From assembly GCA_025800215.1 (NCBI GenBank), contig JAOXSC010000181.1:1-64000 (forward strand): 64,000 nt of DNA. The letters are read 5' to 3'. This document shows, in pieces, positions 36,779-45,110 of the stretch (positions are counted from its first letter, which is position 1; each line of letters begins with the position of its first letter). Made by a program: the position numbers and the translations under genes. The DNA is from Marinibacterium sp. GTDB lineage: Bacteria; Pseudomonadota; Alphaproteobacteria; Rhodobacterales; Rhodobacteraceae. The notes beneath the pieces were generated by a model. It was not told the DNA's origin, searched no databases, and saw only the letters and a list, made by a program, of their open reading frames with translations.

Positions 36779-38145
36779 TAGGAAAACGCGCCGTAGATGC
36801 GGGTCAGATCCCCGCCCCAGTCGCCGTGATAATGATCCAGCAGCTCATCGGCGGCGACCTTGCCACTGTCCAGGCTGTCTTTCAGCGCGCTCAGGAAATG
36901 GGTTTCGTCGGGCACCAGCCCGCCCGCGCCGGGGCGGGCGCGCGCGCGCAGCCCCTGTTCGGCGATCTCAACCGCCTGCCGGGCCAGATCCAGCATGCGG
37001 ATGTCACCGACCTGCGCGTGCAGCCCGTCCACACTGGCGGCGACGCGCAGCGCGTCGCGGGTGTCGGCATCCCACCCCTTGACCAGATCCCAGGCCGCGT
37101 CCAGCGCGCCCTGATCATAGGTCAGCCCCACCCAGAAGGCAGGCAACGCACACAGCTTGCGCCACTGGCCGCCATCGGCACCGCGCATTTCGATGAATTT
37201 CTTGACGCGCGCTTCGGGGAACAGCGTTGTCAGGTGATCGGCCCAATCGCTAAGGGTGGGCTTTTCGCCCGGCAGGGCAGGCAGTTCACCGCGCAGGAAA
37301 TCCCGGAAGGACTGGCCAAGCGCATTGTGATAGACCCCGTCGCGATAGACGAAATACATCGGCACATCGAGCGCATATTCCGCCCAGGCTTCGAACCCGA
37401 ACCCGTCATCAAAGACAAAAGGCACCATGCCCGTGCGATCGGGATCCAGATCCCGCCACACCCGCGCCCGCCACGATTTGTGGCCGTTCACCTTGCCTTC
37501 GAAAAAGGGCGAATTGGCAAAGAGCGCGGTTGCCACCGGCTGCAGGGCAATCGCCACACGCATCTTTTGCACCATGTCCGCTTCGGACGAAAAATCCAGA
37601 TTGACCTGAACCGTGCAGGTGCGGCGCATCATGGTGGTTCCCATGGTGCCGACCTCTTGCATATAGCTGTCCATCAGCTTGTAGCGGCCTTTGGGCATCA
37701 GCGGCATCTGGTCATGGGTCCAGATCGGGGCCGCCCCAAGACCGATGAAGCCCACGCCGATCTTGTCGGCGATGTCCTTGACGTCGCGCAGGTGCTCGTT
37801 CACCTCGTCACAGGTTTCATGGATGGTTTCCAGCGGCGCGCCCGACAGTTCCAGCGCCCCCCCCGGTTCGAGCGAGATATTGGCCCCGCCCTTGGTCAGG
37901 CCGATCAGCTTGCCGGCCTCTTCCAGCGGGGCCCAGTCATGCTGGTCGCGCAGCGCCGTGAGAACGGCCAGGATCGAGCGCTCGCCTTCATAGGGGAGCG
38001 GCTTGAGCGTGTCGGTGCAATAGCCGAATTTCTCGTGCTCGGTGCCGATGCGCCAGTCTTGCCTGGGTTTGCAGCCCTCTGCCATATATTCGGCAAGCTG
38101 CTCATACCGCTCGATCGGGCCGCCGCCGGACTGGGGGATGGACAT
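36775..38145 (-). CDS. gshA: Glutamate-cysteine ligase, plant/alphaproteobacterial type
   Basis: A 456-residue enzyme making gamma-glutamylcysteine, the first step of glutathione synthesis. The sequence is of the group shared by plants and alphaproteobacteria: WRIGTEHEKFGY, GANISLEPGGALELSGAPLETIH, TCTVQVNLDFSSEADMVQKMR and FIEMRGADGG. Length is right. Glutathione is the cofactor of the formaldehyde dehydrogenase encoded near 57-58 kb. It lies 63 bases downstream of the DUF membrane protein gene and overlaps DUF1810. Confidence 0.96.
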   Translation of the reverse strand: MSIPQSGGGPIERYEQLAEYMAEGCKPRQDWRIGTEHEKFGYCTDTLKPLPYEGERSILAVLTALRDQHDWAPLEEAGKLIGLTKGGANISLEPGGALELSGAPLETIHETCDEVNEHLRDVKDIADKIGVGFIGLGAAPIWTHDQMPLMPKGRYKLMDSYMQEVGTMGTTMMRRTCTVQVNLDFSSEADMVQKMRVAIALQPVATALFANSPFFEGKVNGHKSWRARVWRDLDPDRTGMVPFVFDDGFGFEAWAEYALDVPMYFVYRDGVYHNALGQSFRDFLRGELPALPGEKPTLSDWADHLTTLFPEARVKKFIEMRGADGGQWRKLCALPAFWVGLTYDQGALDAAWDLVKGWDADTRDALRVAASVDGLHAQVGDIRMLDLARQAVEIAEQGLRARARPGAGGLVPDETHFLSALKDSLDSGKVAADELLDHYHGDWGGDLTRIYGAFSY

Positions 38146-38208
38146 TCTGGCGCTCCGTTTGCTGTGGCCATCTGGTTCGATCAGTCGTGCTGTGAAATGC
38201 GGGCACTG

Positions 38209-38736
38209 TCAATGCAGGCGGTTGCGGTCGATCCGGCCGGGATGGCGTTCCCAGATGACCACCGGCATCGGCGTCGGCCCCTTGAGATGCTGCAACATCC
38301 TTGTGGTCTTGATCCCCGGCAGCCCGGCAAAGGCGTCAAACAGCGCATCCGCGCCTTCGGCGTTCACGGGAATGTGCAATTGCCCCTGACCCGGAACATG
38401 CAGCACCCAATGCGCGGGATGCTGGACGGGATCCAGGATCAGCGTTTCCAGATCGGCCATCGCCACCGAGCCGCCGCTGAGCGGGCCCATATAGGTGACC
38501 TCTCCTTCATCGACGAGCACCACGCCGGGGCCGCGACCGGTGCTGCGAAAGCGCAGCCGCTGCACCCCGATCACACAGAGCGCCGCGCCCGCGATCACCA
38601 GCACCAGCCCGACCCAGGCCAGCAGCCCGCCCACATCCATCATCCAATAGGCGCCAAGCGCGATCAGCCCGACCCCGGCGATGACCTCGCGCCAGCGGGT
38701 GACAAGGGCGGTGACCTCGGGGCGGATAAAGCTCAT
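38209..38736 (-). CDS. Inner membrane protein of unknown function
   Basis: A 175-residue protein with two hydrophobic helices near the N-terminus (EVIAGVGLIALGAYWMM and LLAWVGLVLVIAGAALCVIGV). A soluble C-terminal domain of about 110 residues contains VVLVDEGEVTYMGPLSGGSVAMADLETLILDP. The layout suggests a membrane-bound cytosolic domain of PH-like size. No known function; proteins of this kind occur next to gshA/rsmE in roseobacters as I recall. Its start overlaps the GNAT stop by 4 bases. Confidence 0.8.
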   Translation of the reverse strand: MSFIRPEVTALVTRWREVIAGVGLIALGAYWMMDVGGLLAWVGLVLVIAGAALCVIGVQRLRFRSTGRGPGVVLVDEGEVTYMGPLSGGSVAMADLETLILDPVQHPAHWVLHVPGQGQLHIPVNAEGADALFDAFAGLPGIKTTRMLQHLKGPTPMPVVIWERHPGRIDRNRLH

Positions 38737-39620
38737 GCCTGGATCTCCGTGGTTGGGGGCTGCGGGCTGGCGGGGCGCGGCCCGTCCAGCAGCGCAAGCC
38801 CGTAGGACCCGATGTGCCGGAACCCGATGCCCTCATAGGCGCGGGCGGCCGCGCGGTTGTTGGCAAACAGGATCGCGACGGACGCGCCGTGGCGGCGGGC
38901 CTCGGCCAGCAGCGCGGCGGTGACCCGGCGGCCCTGCCCGCGATTGCGCTGGTCATCGGGGACAAAGACACCGCCCACCTGCACCATATCCCCCACCTGC
39001 GCATTCAGCGCGGCCATCGCCACCGGCTGGCCCGCCTCATAGATCATCCGTACCGGGCTGCCCTCGGCCACAGCGGCCTGCGCCCGCGCACGGGCCTGCC
39101 GCAGGCGTTCGGCGGCGTCACCGGCCATGCCGGTCTGCCGCAGATAGCCGTCAAACCAGCCGGTCAGCAGCGCCGCGTCCTGCGGGCCGGGGGGCCGCAG
39201 ATCGGCACCGGGATCGGTCAGATCGGCCAGTGCCAGCCGATAAAGCGGTTCGTCCTGGCGCAGCGACATCACCGATCGGGGCCAGCCCAGAACCTCCAGC
39301 GCCGCGTCGATCTGCGCGGGCACGCCGGTGATCCCCAACAGCGCCTGATCGCCCAGAGCATCGGCCCAGGCCCGCAGATCCGCAGGCACCGGATCCGGAG
39401 CCTGCATCAGCAGATAGCCCGCGCGCGTGACGCCAAAGACCCCGCGCAGGTCCGGCCCTTCGCTGAGCCAGAACCGGGTCGCATCGCGATGCGTGTCATC
39501 GCGCGCGACCACGCCATGTGTCGCCAGATTGGATCGCAGAAACATCGAGGTTTCGGCATGCTGCGCCAGAAAACGCTCCATCGCCGGGCGGTCGGCATCA
39601 CGGGCCGGGCGCAGGGTCAC
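38733..39620 (-). CDS. GNAT family N-acetyltransferase
   Basis: A 295-residue protein with an N-terminal half of unclear fold and a C-terminal GNAT domain. The latter contains VQVGGVFVPDDQRNRGQGRRVTAALLAEARRHG, the acetyl-CoA pyrophosphate-binding loop, and ANNRAAARAYEGIGFRHIG. The substrate is unknown. The start is the GTG at 39620 that shares four bases (GTGA) with the rsmE stop; a longer frame exists but would run into rsmE. Confidence 0.85.
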   Translation of the reverse strand: MTLRPARDADRPAMERFLAQHAETSMFLRSNLATHGVVARDDTHRDATRFWLSEGPDLRGVFGVTRAGYLLMQAPDPVPADLRAWADALGDQALLGITGVPAQIDAALEVLGWPRSVMSLRQDEPLYRLALADLTDPGADLRPPGPQDAALLTGWFDGYLRQTGMAGDAAERLRQARARAQAAVAEGSPVRMIYEAGQPVAMAALNAQVGDMVQVGGVFVPDDQRNRGQGRRVTAALLAEARRHGASVAILFANNRAAARAYEGIGFRHIGSYGLALLDGPRPASPQPPTTEIQA

Positions 39621-40342
39621 GGCCAGTCCCCCAGTTGCGACTGCCACAGCGTCAGCGCCGCCACCGCCGCAGTATCCGCGCGCAGGATGCGCGGGCCAAG
39701 CGTGATCGAGCGGGTAAAGGGCAACCCGCGCAGCCGCGTGCGCTCGGCGTCCGAAAACCCGCCTTCGGGCCCGATCAGGATGGCACCGGGGCGGGCCCGG
39801 TCGGCAGGGTCCAGATGCCCGGTTTCACCCGCAAGCGTTTCGTCACAGAACACAAGCTGGCGATCCGCTGGCCAGTCGGCCAGCAGCCGGTCCAGCCGGT
39901 GCAGATCCGCAACCTCGGGCACAAAGGTGCCGCCGCATTGCTCGGCCGCCTCGATGGCATGGGCCTGCAGCCGGTCCTGGCGGATGCGGTCGGAATTGGT
40001 GAAATCGGTCTGCACGGGGATGATCCGCGCCGCGCCCATTTCGGCGGCCTTTTCCACGATGAAATCGGTGCGCGCCTTTTTGATCGGCGCAAACAGCAGC
40101 CACAGATCGGGCGGCATGCGCAGCGGCGCGCTTTGCTCAAGGCAGGTCAGGATGCCGCCGCGTTTGCCCGCCTCGGCCACCTCGGCGCGCCATTCGCCGT
40201 CGCGCCCGTTGAATAGAAGCACCTGCGCGCCGACACCCTGACGCATCACCCCGAACAGGTAATGCGCGTGATCCCGCGACAGAGGAACCGATTGCTCCGC
40301 ACCCAGAGGGTGATCTACATACAGTCTGATCTTGGCCACCAT
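39617..40342 (-). CDS. rsmE: 16S rRNA (uracil(1498)-N(3))-methyltransferase
   Basis: A 241-residue SPOUT methyltransferase that modifies U1498 of 16S rRNA. An N-terminal PUA-like domain (HAHYLFGVMRQGVGAQVLLFNG) is followed by FAPIKKARTDFIVEKAAEMGAARIIPVQTDFTN. The knotted AdoMet-binding end contains ILIGPEGGFSDAE and LGPRILRADTAAVAAL. All family blocks are intact. It begins 12 bases from the divergent ubiA start and heads a five-gene unit with GNAT, a membrane protein, gshA and DUF1810. Confidence 0.96.
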   Translation of the reverse strand: MVAKIRLYVDHPLGAEQSVPLSRDHAHYLFGVMRQGVGAQVLLFNGRDGEWRAEVAEAGKRGGILTCLEQSAPLRMPPDLWLLFAPIKKARTDFIVEKAAEMGAARIIPVQTDFTNSDRIRQDRLQAHAIEAAEQCGGTFVPEVADLHRLDRLLADWPADRQLVFCDETLAGETGHLDPADRARPGAILIGPEGGFSDAERTRLRGLPFTRSITLGPRILRADTAAVAALTLWQSQLGDWP

Positions 40343-40354
40343 GGACCCTTACTT

Positions 40355-41317
40355 ATGCAAGCTTCCGGCATGAAACCAGATGGACAGGTGGCAGATGCCG
40401 ATATTGGCAACTGGGTCGACCGTTTTGCACCGCACTGGTCGCGCCCCTATCTGCGCCTGTCCCGCGCCGACCGGCTCGCGCCGGTCTTTCTGCTGCTGGT
40501 GCCGTGCTGGTGGGGGCTGGCGCTGGCCATTCTGCATGACGGGCAGTTCGGCGGCCATGACATCTGGATCGCGCTTGGCTGTGCCATCGGATCGGTGCTG
40601 ATGCGCGGGGCGGGGTGCACCTGGAACGACATCAACGACCGTCATTTCGATGCCCAGGTCGAACGCACGCGATCGCGCCCGATCCCGTCGGGCCAGGTGG
40701 GGGTGCGCGGCGCGCTGGCCTGGCTGGTGCTGCAATGCCTGGTGTCGCTGGGCATCCTGCTGAGCTTCAACACCGCCGCCATCGGGCTGGGCGTGCTGTC
40801 GCTGCTGCCGGTGGCGGTCTATCCCTTTGCCAAACGCTTTACCTGGTGGCCGCAGGTGTTTCTGGGGCTGGCGTTCAACTGGGGCGCGCTGCTGGCCTGG
40901 GCGGCGCATAGCGGCGGGCTGGGCTGGCCTGCGGTGGCGCTCTATCTCGCGGGGATCGCCTGGACGCTGTTTTATGACACGATCTATGCCCATCAGGACA
41001 CCGAAGACGACGCGCTGATCGGGGTGAAATCCACCGCCCGGCTGTTTGCCGATGACACGCCGCGCTGGCTGGCGCTGTTTCTGGGGCTGACGGTGGCGCT
41101 GTTTGCCGTGGCGGTGCTGGGCGCACTGCCAGAGGGCGCATCCCGTGCCGCGCAGGCGCTGGCGCTGCTGGCGCCGCTGGCCATGGGGGCGCATCTGTTC
41201 TGGCAGTTGCGGCAGTTTGATGCGGATGACGGGCCGGGCCTGCTGCGGATCTTTCGGTCCAACCGCGAAGCCGGGCTGATCCCGCTGCTGTTCCTGCTGC
41301 CGGCCCTGCTGGTCTGA
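40355..41317 (+). CDS. ubiA: 4-hydroxybenzoate polyprenyltransferase
   Basis: A 320-residue integral membrane prenyltransferase of ubiquinone synthesis. The first Asp-rich motif is NDINDRHFDAQVERTRSRP and the second is YDTIYAHQDTEDD, both binding the prenyl diphosphate through magnesium. About eight hydrophobic segments are visible. ATG codons at 40355 and 40370 are both possible; the earlier one leaves only 12 bases to the divergent rsmE start. It is a single gene followed by the OmpA-family gene. Confidence 0.94.
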   Translation: MQASGMKPDGQVADADIGNWVDRFAPHWSRPYLRLSRADRLAPVFLLLVPCWWGLALAILHDGQFGGHDIWIALGCAIGSVLMRGAGCTWNDINDRHFDAQVERTRSRPIPSGQVGVRGALAWLVLQCLVSLGILLSFNTAAIGLGVLSLLPVAVYPFAKRFTWWPQVFLGLAFNWGALLAWAAHSGGLGWPAVALYLAGIAWTLFYDTIYAHQDTEDDALIGVKSTARLFADDTPRWLALFLGLTVALFAVAVLGALPEGASRAAQALALLAPLAMGAHLFWQLRQFDADDGPGLLRIFRSNREAGLIPLLFLLPALLV

Positions 41318-41387
41318 GCAGCGGATTGAACCCCGCCGCCGAAGCGCCTAAGACATAGGCATCACGACAGAACGGACCCGGACACCA

Positions 41388-43310
41388 ATGCGGCTCAAGG
41401 CATTTCTTTTGACAAGCGCCACCCTCATTGGCGCTGCGGGCCTGTCGGTGCTGGCCGCAGGCTATGCAGTAACCGCCGTCGAAGAAGGATCGGAAATCGC
41501 CGTGCGCGCGCGCCTTGACGCGGCCGGCCATGACTGGGCCGAAGTGCAGGCCGACGGGCTGCAGGTGATCCTGAGCGGCACCGCCGCGGACGAAGCGATA
41601 CGGCTTGACGCGCTCAGTCAGGTGGGCGGTGTGGTCGATCCCGCACGCATCATCAACAAGACCGACGTGACCCCCGCGCAGGATCTGGCCCCGCCGCGCT
41701 TTTCCATCGAATTCCTGCGCAACGAAGCGGGCGTGTCGGTCATCGGGCTGATCCCGACCTCGACCGACCGGGCGGCCCTGCTGGCGCAGCTGATCACGCT
41801 GGCCGATGGCGCGCCGGTGACAGAATTGCTGGAAACCGCCGATTTCGACGCGCCCAAAGGCTGGGACGCGGCGATGCGCTATGCGCTGCAGGTGGCAACC
41901 GAATTGCCGCGCTCCAAGATCTCGATCACGGCTGATGCCATTGCGGTCACCGCCATCACCGACAGCCGCGAGGCCAAGCAAGAGCTGGACGCCCGCCTGC
42001 CCCGCCGCGCGCCTGCGGGGCTGGAGCTGACGCTGGACATCGCCGCCCCGCGCCCGGTGATCACACCCTTTACGCTGCGCTATGTGCTGGATGCGGCGGG
42101 CGGGCATTTCGATGCCTGTTCGGCCGATACCGAGGCGGCCCGCACCCGCATTGTTGCAGCCGCCCCGCATCTCGACGGTGACAACGGCACAGGCTGCGTG
42201 GTGGGTATGGGCGTGCCCAGCCCACGCTGGGGCGATGCTGCGACGCTGTCGCTGCAGGCGCTTGGCACTCTGGGGGGCGGGTCGCTCAATATCTCGGATG
42301 CCGACGTGGCGCTGATCGCTGCCGAAGGCACCGACCCGCGCCTGTTCGACCGTGTGGTGGGAGAGCTTGAAACCACCCTGCCCCCGGTCTTTTCGCTTAA
42401 GGCCGTGCTGCCGGTGGTCGAAGATGACGACGCCGAAGGCCCGCCCGAATTCACCGGCACCCGGTCACCCGAAGGGCTGGTGCAGCTGCGCGGCCGGATC
42501 CGCGACGCCACCATTCGGGGGCTGGCCGACGGGCTGGCGCGCGCGCGCTTTGGCACCGACAATGTCCGCACCGCGCTGCGCAGCGTCGACGATCTGCCGC
42601 AGGGCTGGTCGCTGCGCGTGCTCACCGGGATCGAAGCGCTGTCCTGGCTGGATCACGGCGCGGTGGTGGTGACGCCCGACATGCTCGACCTGCGCGGGGT
42701 CACCCACCACGAAGACGCCAATGCGCGCCTGTCGCAGCTGATCACCGGCAAGCTGGGCGAAACCGCCGCCTTTACGCTGGACCTGACCTATGAGGCGCCC
42801 CCGCCCCCGCGCGAAGCCAAGCTGTCGCCGGAGCTGTGCGCCGAACAGATCGTCAGCGAACTGAGCCGCAACAAGATCCGCTTTGAACCGGGATCGGCCA
42901 CGATTGACCCCGCATCGGCGGCAACGATGGATGTGCTGGCCGACATCATCAAGCAATGCGGCGACATGCGGATGGAAATACAGGGCCATACCGATGCCCA
43001 GGGCCGCGAGGAAATGAACCAGGAGCTGAGCCAGGCCCGCGCCCAGTCGGTGCTGGACGAGCTGCGCGCAAGGCGCATTCCCACCGCGCGCTTTGTCGCC
43101 ACCGGCTATGGCGAATCGCGGCCCATCGCCACCAATGACACCGCCGCAGGGCGCGAAACCAACCGGCGTATCGAATTCGTGCTGCTGGAAGCCGAAAGCG
43201 GCGAAGGCCCGTCCATCCTGGACCTGATCGCCAACACGCCGGGTGCCAGCCGCCCAGGCGACAACACCAACGCCCCCGCCCCGCAGGAGACGGATGATGA
43301 GCAGAACTGA
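41388..43310 (+). CDS. OmpA family protein with BON-like repeats
   Basis: A 640-residue exported protein. The N-terminal signal or anchor is LTSATLIGAAGLSVLAAGYAV. A long middle region holds several alpha/beta segments of the BON type (e.g. HDWAEVQADGLQVILSGTA, FSLKAVLPVVEDDD). A C-terminal OmpA-like peptidoglycan-binding domain starts near residue 500: IRFEPGSATIDPAS, MEIQGHTDAQG, LSQARAQSVLDELRARRI and ETNRRIEFVL. It should link the envelope to peptidoglycan. A short membrane protein gene overlaps its end, suggesting a shared envelope role. Confidence 0.92.
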   Translation: MRLKAFLLTSATLIGAAGLSVLAAGYAVTAVEEGSEIAVRARLDAAGHDWAEVQADGLQVILSGTAADEAIRLDALSQVGGVVDPARIINKTDVTPAQDLAPPRFSIEFLRNEAGVSVIGLIPTSTDRAALLAQLITLADGAPVTELLETADFDAPKGWDAAMRYALQVATELPRSKISITADAIAVTAITDSREAKQELDARLPRRAPAGLELTLDIAAPRPVITPFTLRYVLDAAGGHFDACSADTEAARTRIVAAAPHLDGDNGTGCVVGMGVPSPRWGDAATLSLQALGTLGGGSLNISDADVALIAAEGTDPRLFDRVVGELETTLPPVFSLKAVLPVVEDDDAEGPPEFTGTRSPEGLVQLRGRIRDATIRGLADGLARARFGTDNVRTALRSVDDLPQGWSLRVLTGIEALSWLDHGAVVVTPDMLDLRGVTHHEDANARLSQLITGKLGETAAFTLDLTYEAPPPPREAKLSPELCAEQIVSELSRNKIRFEPGSATIDPASAATMDVLADIIKQCGDMRMEIQGHTDAQGREEMNQELSQARAQSVLDELRARRIPTARFVATGYGESRPIATNDTAAGRETNRRIEFVLLEAESGEGPSILDLIANTPGASRPGDNTNAPAPQETDDEQN

Positions 43311-43605
43311 ATTCATCGTGGTCACAGCAATCGTGCTGTTTGCAGCCTTTGTGATGGGCTGGGGCGCGCATTGGCTGGTCACCCGCTTTACCCGCGTGAA
43401 CCCCCGTGACGTCGACGAATTCGACCGCATGAGCCGCGAGCTGCACGAGGCAGAAGAAACCCGCGACGAGGCGATCACCTATCTGCAGCAGCGCGAAGCC
43501 GAACTGTCGAACCGTCTGGCCCAGAGCGAAGCGGAACTGTCGGCCGCGATGGAGGGCCTGCGCGTGGCCCGCGCCGAAGCCGAAGAGCTGCGCGCGCGCG
43601 GCTGA
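43297..43605 (+). CDS. Small membrane protein with coiled coil
   Basis: A 102-residue protein with one N-terminal transmembrane helix (FIVVTAIVLFAAFVMGWGAHWLV) and a C-terminal coiled coil of about 60 residues rich in Glu/Arg/Ala heptads (SRELHEAEETRDEAITYLQQ onward). No known function. AGGAG at 43285-43289 favours the second of two ATG codons (43297). It overlaps the OmpA-family gene by 14 bases and is convergent with moaE. Confidence 0.82.
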   Translation: MSRTEFIVVTAIVLFAAFVMGWGAHWLVTRFTRVNPRDVDEFDRMSRELHEAEETRDEAITYLQQREAELSNRLAQSEAELSAAMEGLRVARAEAEELRARG

Positions 43606-43626
43606 CCAGACGCGGCCCCCGTCAGC

Positions 43627-44070
43627 CTACCAACGGTCAAGCGCGGCTTCGTCGTCGTCCTTGGCGGCAACCCAGTCGGCGCTGTCTTTGGTGATTTCCT
43701 TCTTCCAGAAGGGCGCGCGGGATTTGAGGTAATCCATCAGGAATTCGGCCGCCTCGAACGCGTCCTTGCGGTGCCGCGCGGCGGTGGCCACCATCATGAT
43801 CTGATCCCCCGGCCCCAGCCGCCCATGGCGGTGGATGACCAGCGCATCGGCCAGCGACCAGCGCTGCATCGCCTCTTGGGCGATCTTGGTCAGGGCGGCT
43901 TCGGTCATGCCGGGGTAATGCTCGATCTCCATCACCTGCAGATCGCCGCTGGCGACGTCGCGCACGATGCCGGTAAAGGTCACCACCGCCCCCGCATTGT
44001 CGAGCCCGGTGGAAAACTCGGTCACTTCGGCGCCCAGATCAAAGGGCGCGTCCTGCACCAGCACGCGCAT
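43627..44070 (-). CDS. moaE: Molybdopterin synthase catalytic subunit
   Basis: A 147-residue MoaE, which transfers sulfur from MoaD thiocarboxylate to precursor Z in molybdenum cofactor synthesis. The family blocks are AGAVVTFTGIVRD, MEIEHYPGMTE, VIHRHGRLGPGDQIMMVAT, and the catalytic lysines in MDYLKSRAPFWKKE. It follows moaD by 5 bases. The final residues are acidic and end in DRW. Confidence 0.96.
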   Translation of the reverse strand: MRVLVQDAPFDLGAEVTEFSTGLDNAGAVVTFTGIVRDVASGDLQVMEIEHYPGMTEAALTKIAQEAMQRWSLADALVIHRHGRLGPGDQIMMVATAARHRKDAFEAAEFLMDYLKSRAPFWKKEITKDSADWVAAKDDDEAALDRW

Positions 44071-44075
44071 GGGGC

Positions 44076-44321
44076 TCAGCCCCCCGTCATCGGCGGAAAG
44101 AACGCGATCTCGCGCGCGCCTGCGATGGGGGCGTCAAAATCGCTCAGCTCCTGATCAATGGCCACGCGCAGGGCGCCCAGGTCTTCGAACGCCACGGCAT
44201 AGCGGTCTTCCCGCGCGCGCAGTTCATCGACCAGCTCGGCCACGGTTGCGGCATCGCTGTCCACGCGTTCGCGCGGCAGGCCTATGCGTTCACGCACCCA
44301 GGCAAAATACAGAATGTCCAT
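44076..44321 (-). CDS. moaD: Molybdopterin synthase sulfur-carrier subunit
   Basis: An 81-residue ubiquitin-like sulfur carrier ending in the Gly-Gly (PPMTGG) that is thiocarboxylated. The N-terminus MDILYFAWVRERIG is typical of alphaproteobacterial MoaD. The start at 44321 shares one base with the pgsA stop (TGATG). The pair with moaE forms the complete synthase. Confidence 0.94.
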   Translation of the reverse strand: MDILYFAWVRERIGLPRERVDSDAATVAELVDELRAREDRYAVAFEDLGALRVAIDQELSDFDAPIAGAREIAFFPPMTGG

Positions 44322-44986
44322 CACGCCTCCTCGCTCAGATGGGGCAGGGCCTTGGTGAAGTAATCCCACCCTGTGATCAGCGTCAGCCCGGCCGCCAGCC
44401 ACAGCAGCACCAGCCCGACCCAGCCGGTCACGGTCATGCCATCCAGATACCAGCCAAGCCCGAGCTCGTCGGGCACCCGACCTTCCAGAATGTCCGACAC
44501 CAGAGCCTCGTCCATGCCCCAGACGGCCATTCCCAGATAATGTTCAAATATGCCCTGCGAAAACAGCACCGCAATTGCGACCATCTGGGCGGTTGTCTTC
44601 CATTTGGCCAGCTTGGTGACCTTCAGCGTGCCCGCCGTATTGCCCAGATATTCGCGCAGGCCCGACACAAAGACCTCGCGGAACAGGATCACGGTGGCGG
44701 GCAGCACCAGCCAGGGCGACATTGACGAATAGCCCACGATCACCATCAGGGCGATCACCACCATCGCCTTGTCGGCAATCGGATCCAGCATCGCGCCCAG
44801 TCTGCTTTCCTGGCTCCAGGCGCGGGCGAGATAGCCATCGACCCAATCGGTCAGCGCCGCACCGACAAACAGGATCAGCGCGAACCAGTCTGCATAGGGG
44901 CGATGGAAATAGAGAAACATCACCGCCAGGGCGGGGGCGGCAACAAGACGGAGGACCGTCAGAATATTGGGCAAAGTCCAGTGCAT
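44321..44986 (-). CDS. pgsA: CDP-diacylglycerol-glycerol-3-phosphate 3-phosphatidyltransferase
   Basis: A 221-residue membrane enzyme of phosphatidylglycerol synthesis. The CDP-alcohol phosphotransferase signature D-x2-D-G-x2-A-R-x8-G-x3-D-x3-D is visible as DWVDGYLARAWSQESRLGAM followed by LDPIADK. Several hydrophobic helices surround it. It starts the pgsA-moaD-moaE unit and is separated from uvrC by 124 bases without a recognisable gene. Confidence 0.96.
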   Translation of the reverse strand: MHWTLPNILTVLRLVAAPALAVMFLYFHRPYADWFALILFVGAALTDWVDGYLARAWSQESRLGAMLDPIADKAMVVIALMVIVGYSSMSPWLVLPATVILFREVFVSGLREYLGNTAGTLKVTKLAKWKTTAQMVAIAVLFSQGIFEHYLGMAVWGMDEALVSDILEGRVPDELGLGWYLDGMTVTGWVGLVLLWLAAGLTLITGWDYFTKALPHLSEEA

Positions 44987-45110
44987 GGCCGGACCCTACA
45001 CGGGCCCATGCGCAGAGGAAAGCGGTGCGTCAGCCGCACACGGCATATCCCGGCGCCCCGCATCGACCTGCACGTCGCAGCGCACCCGACGCGGCCGTCC
45101 GATCCGCGCG

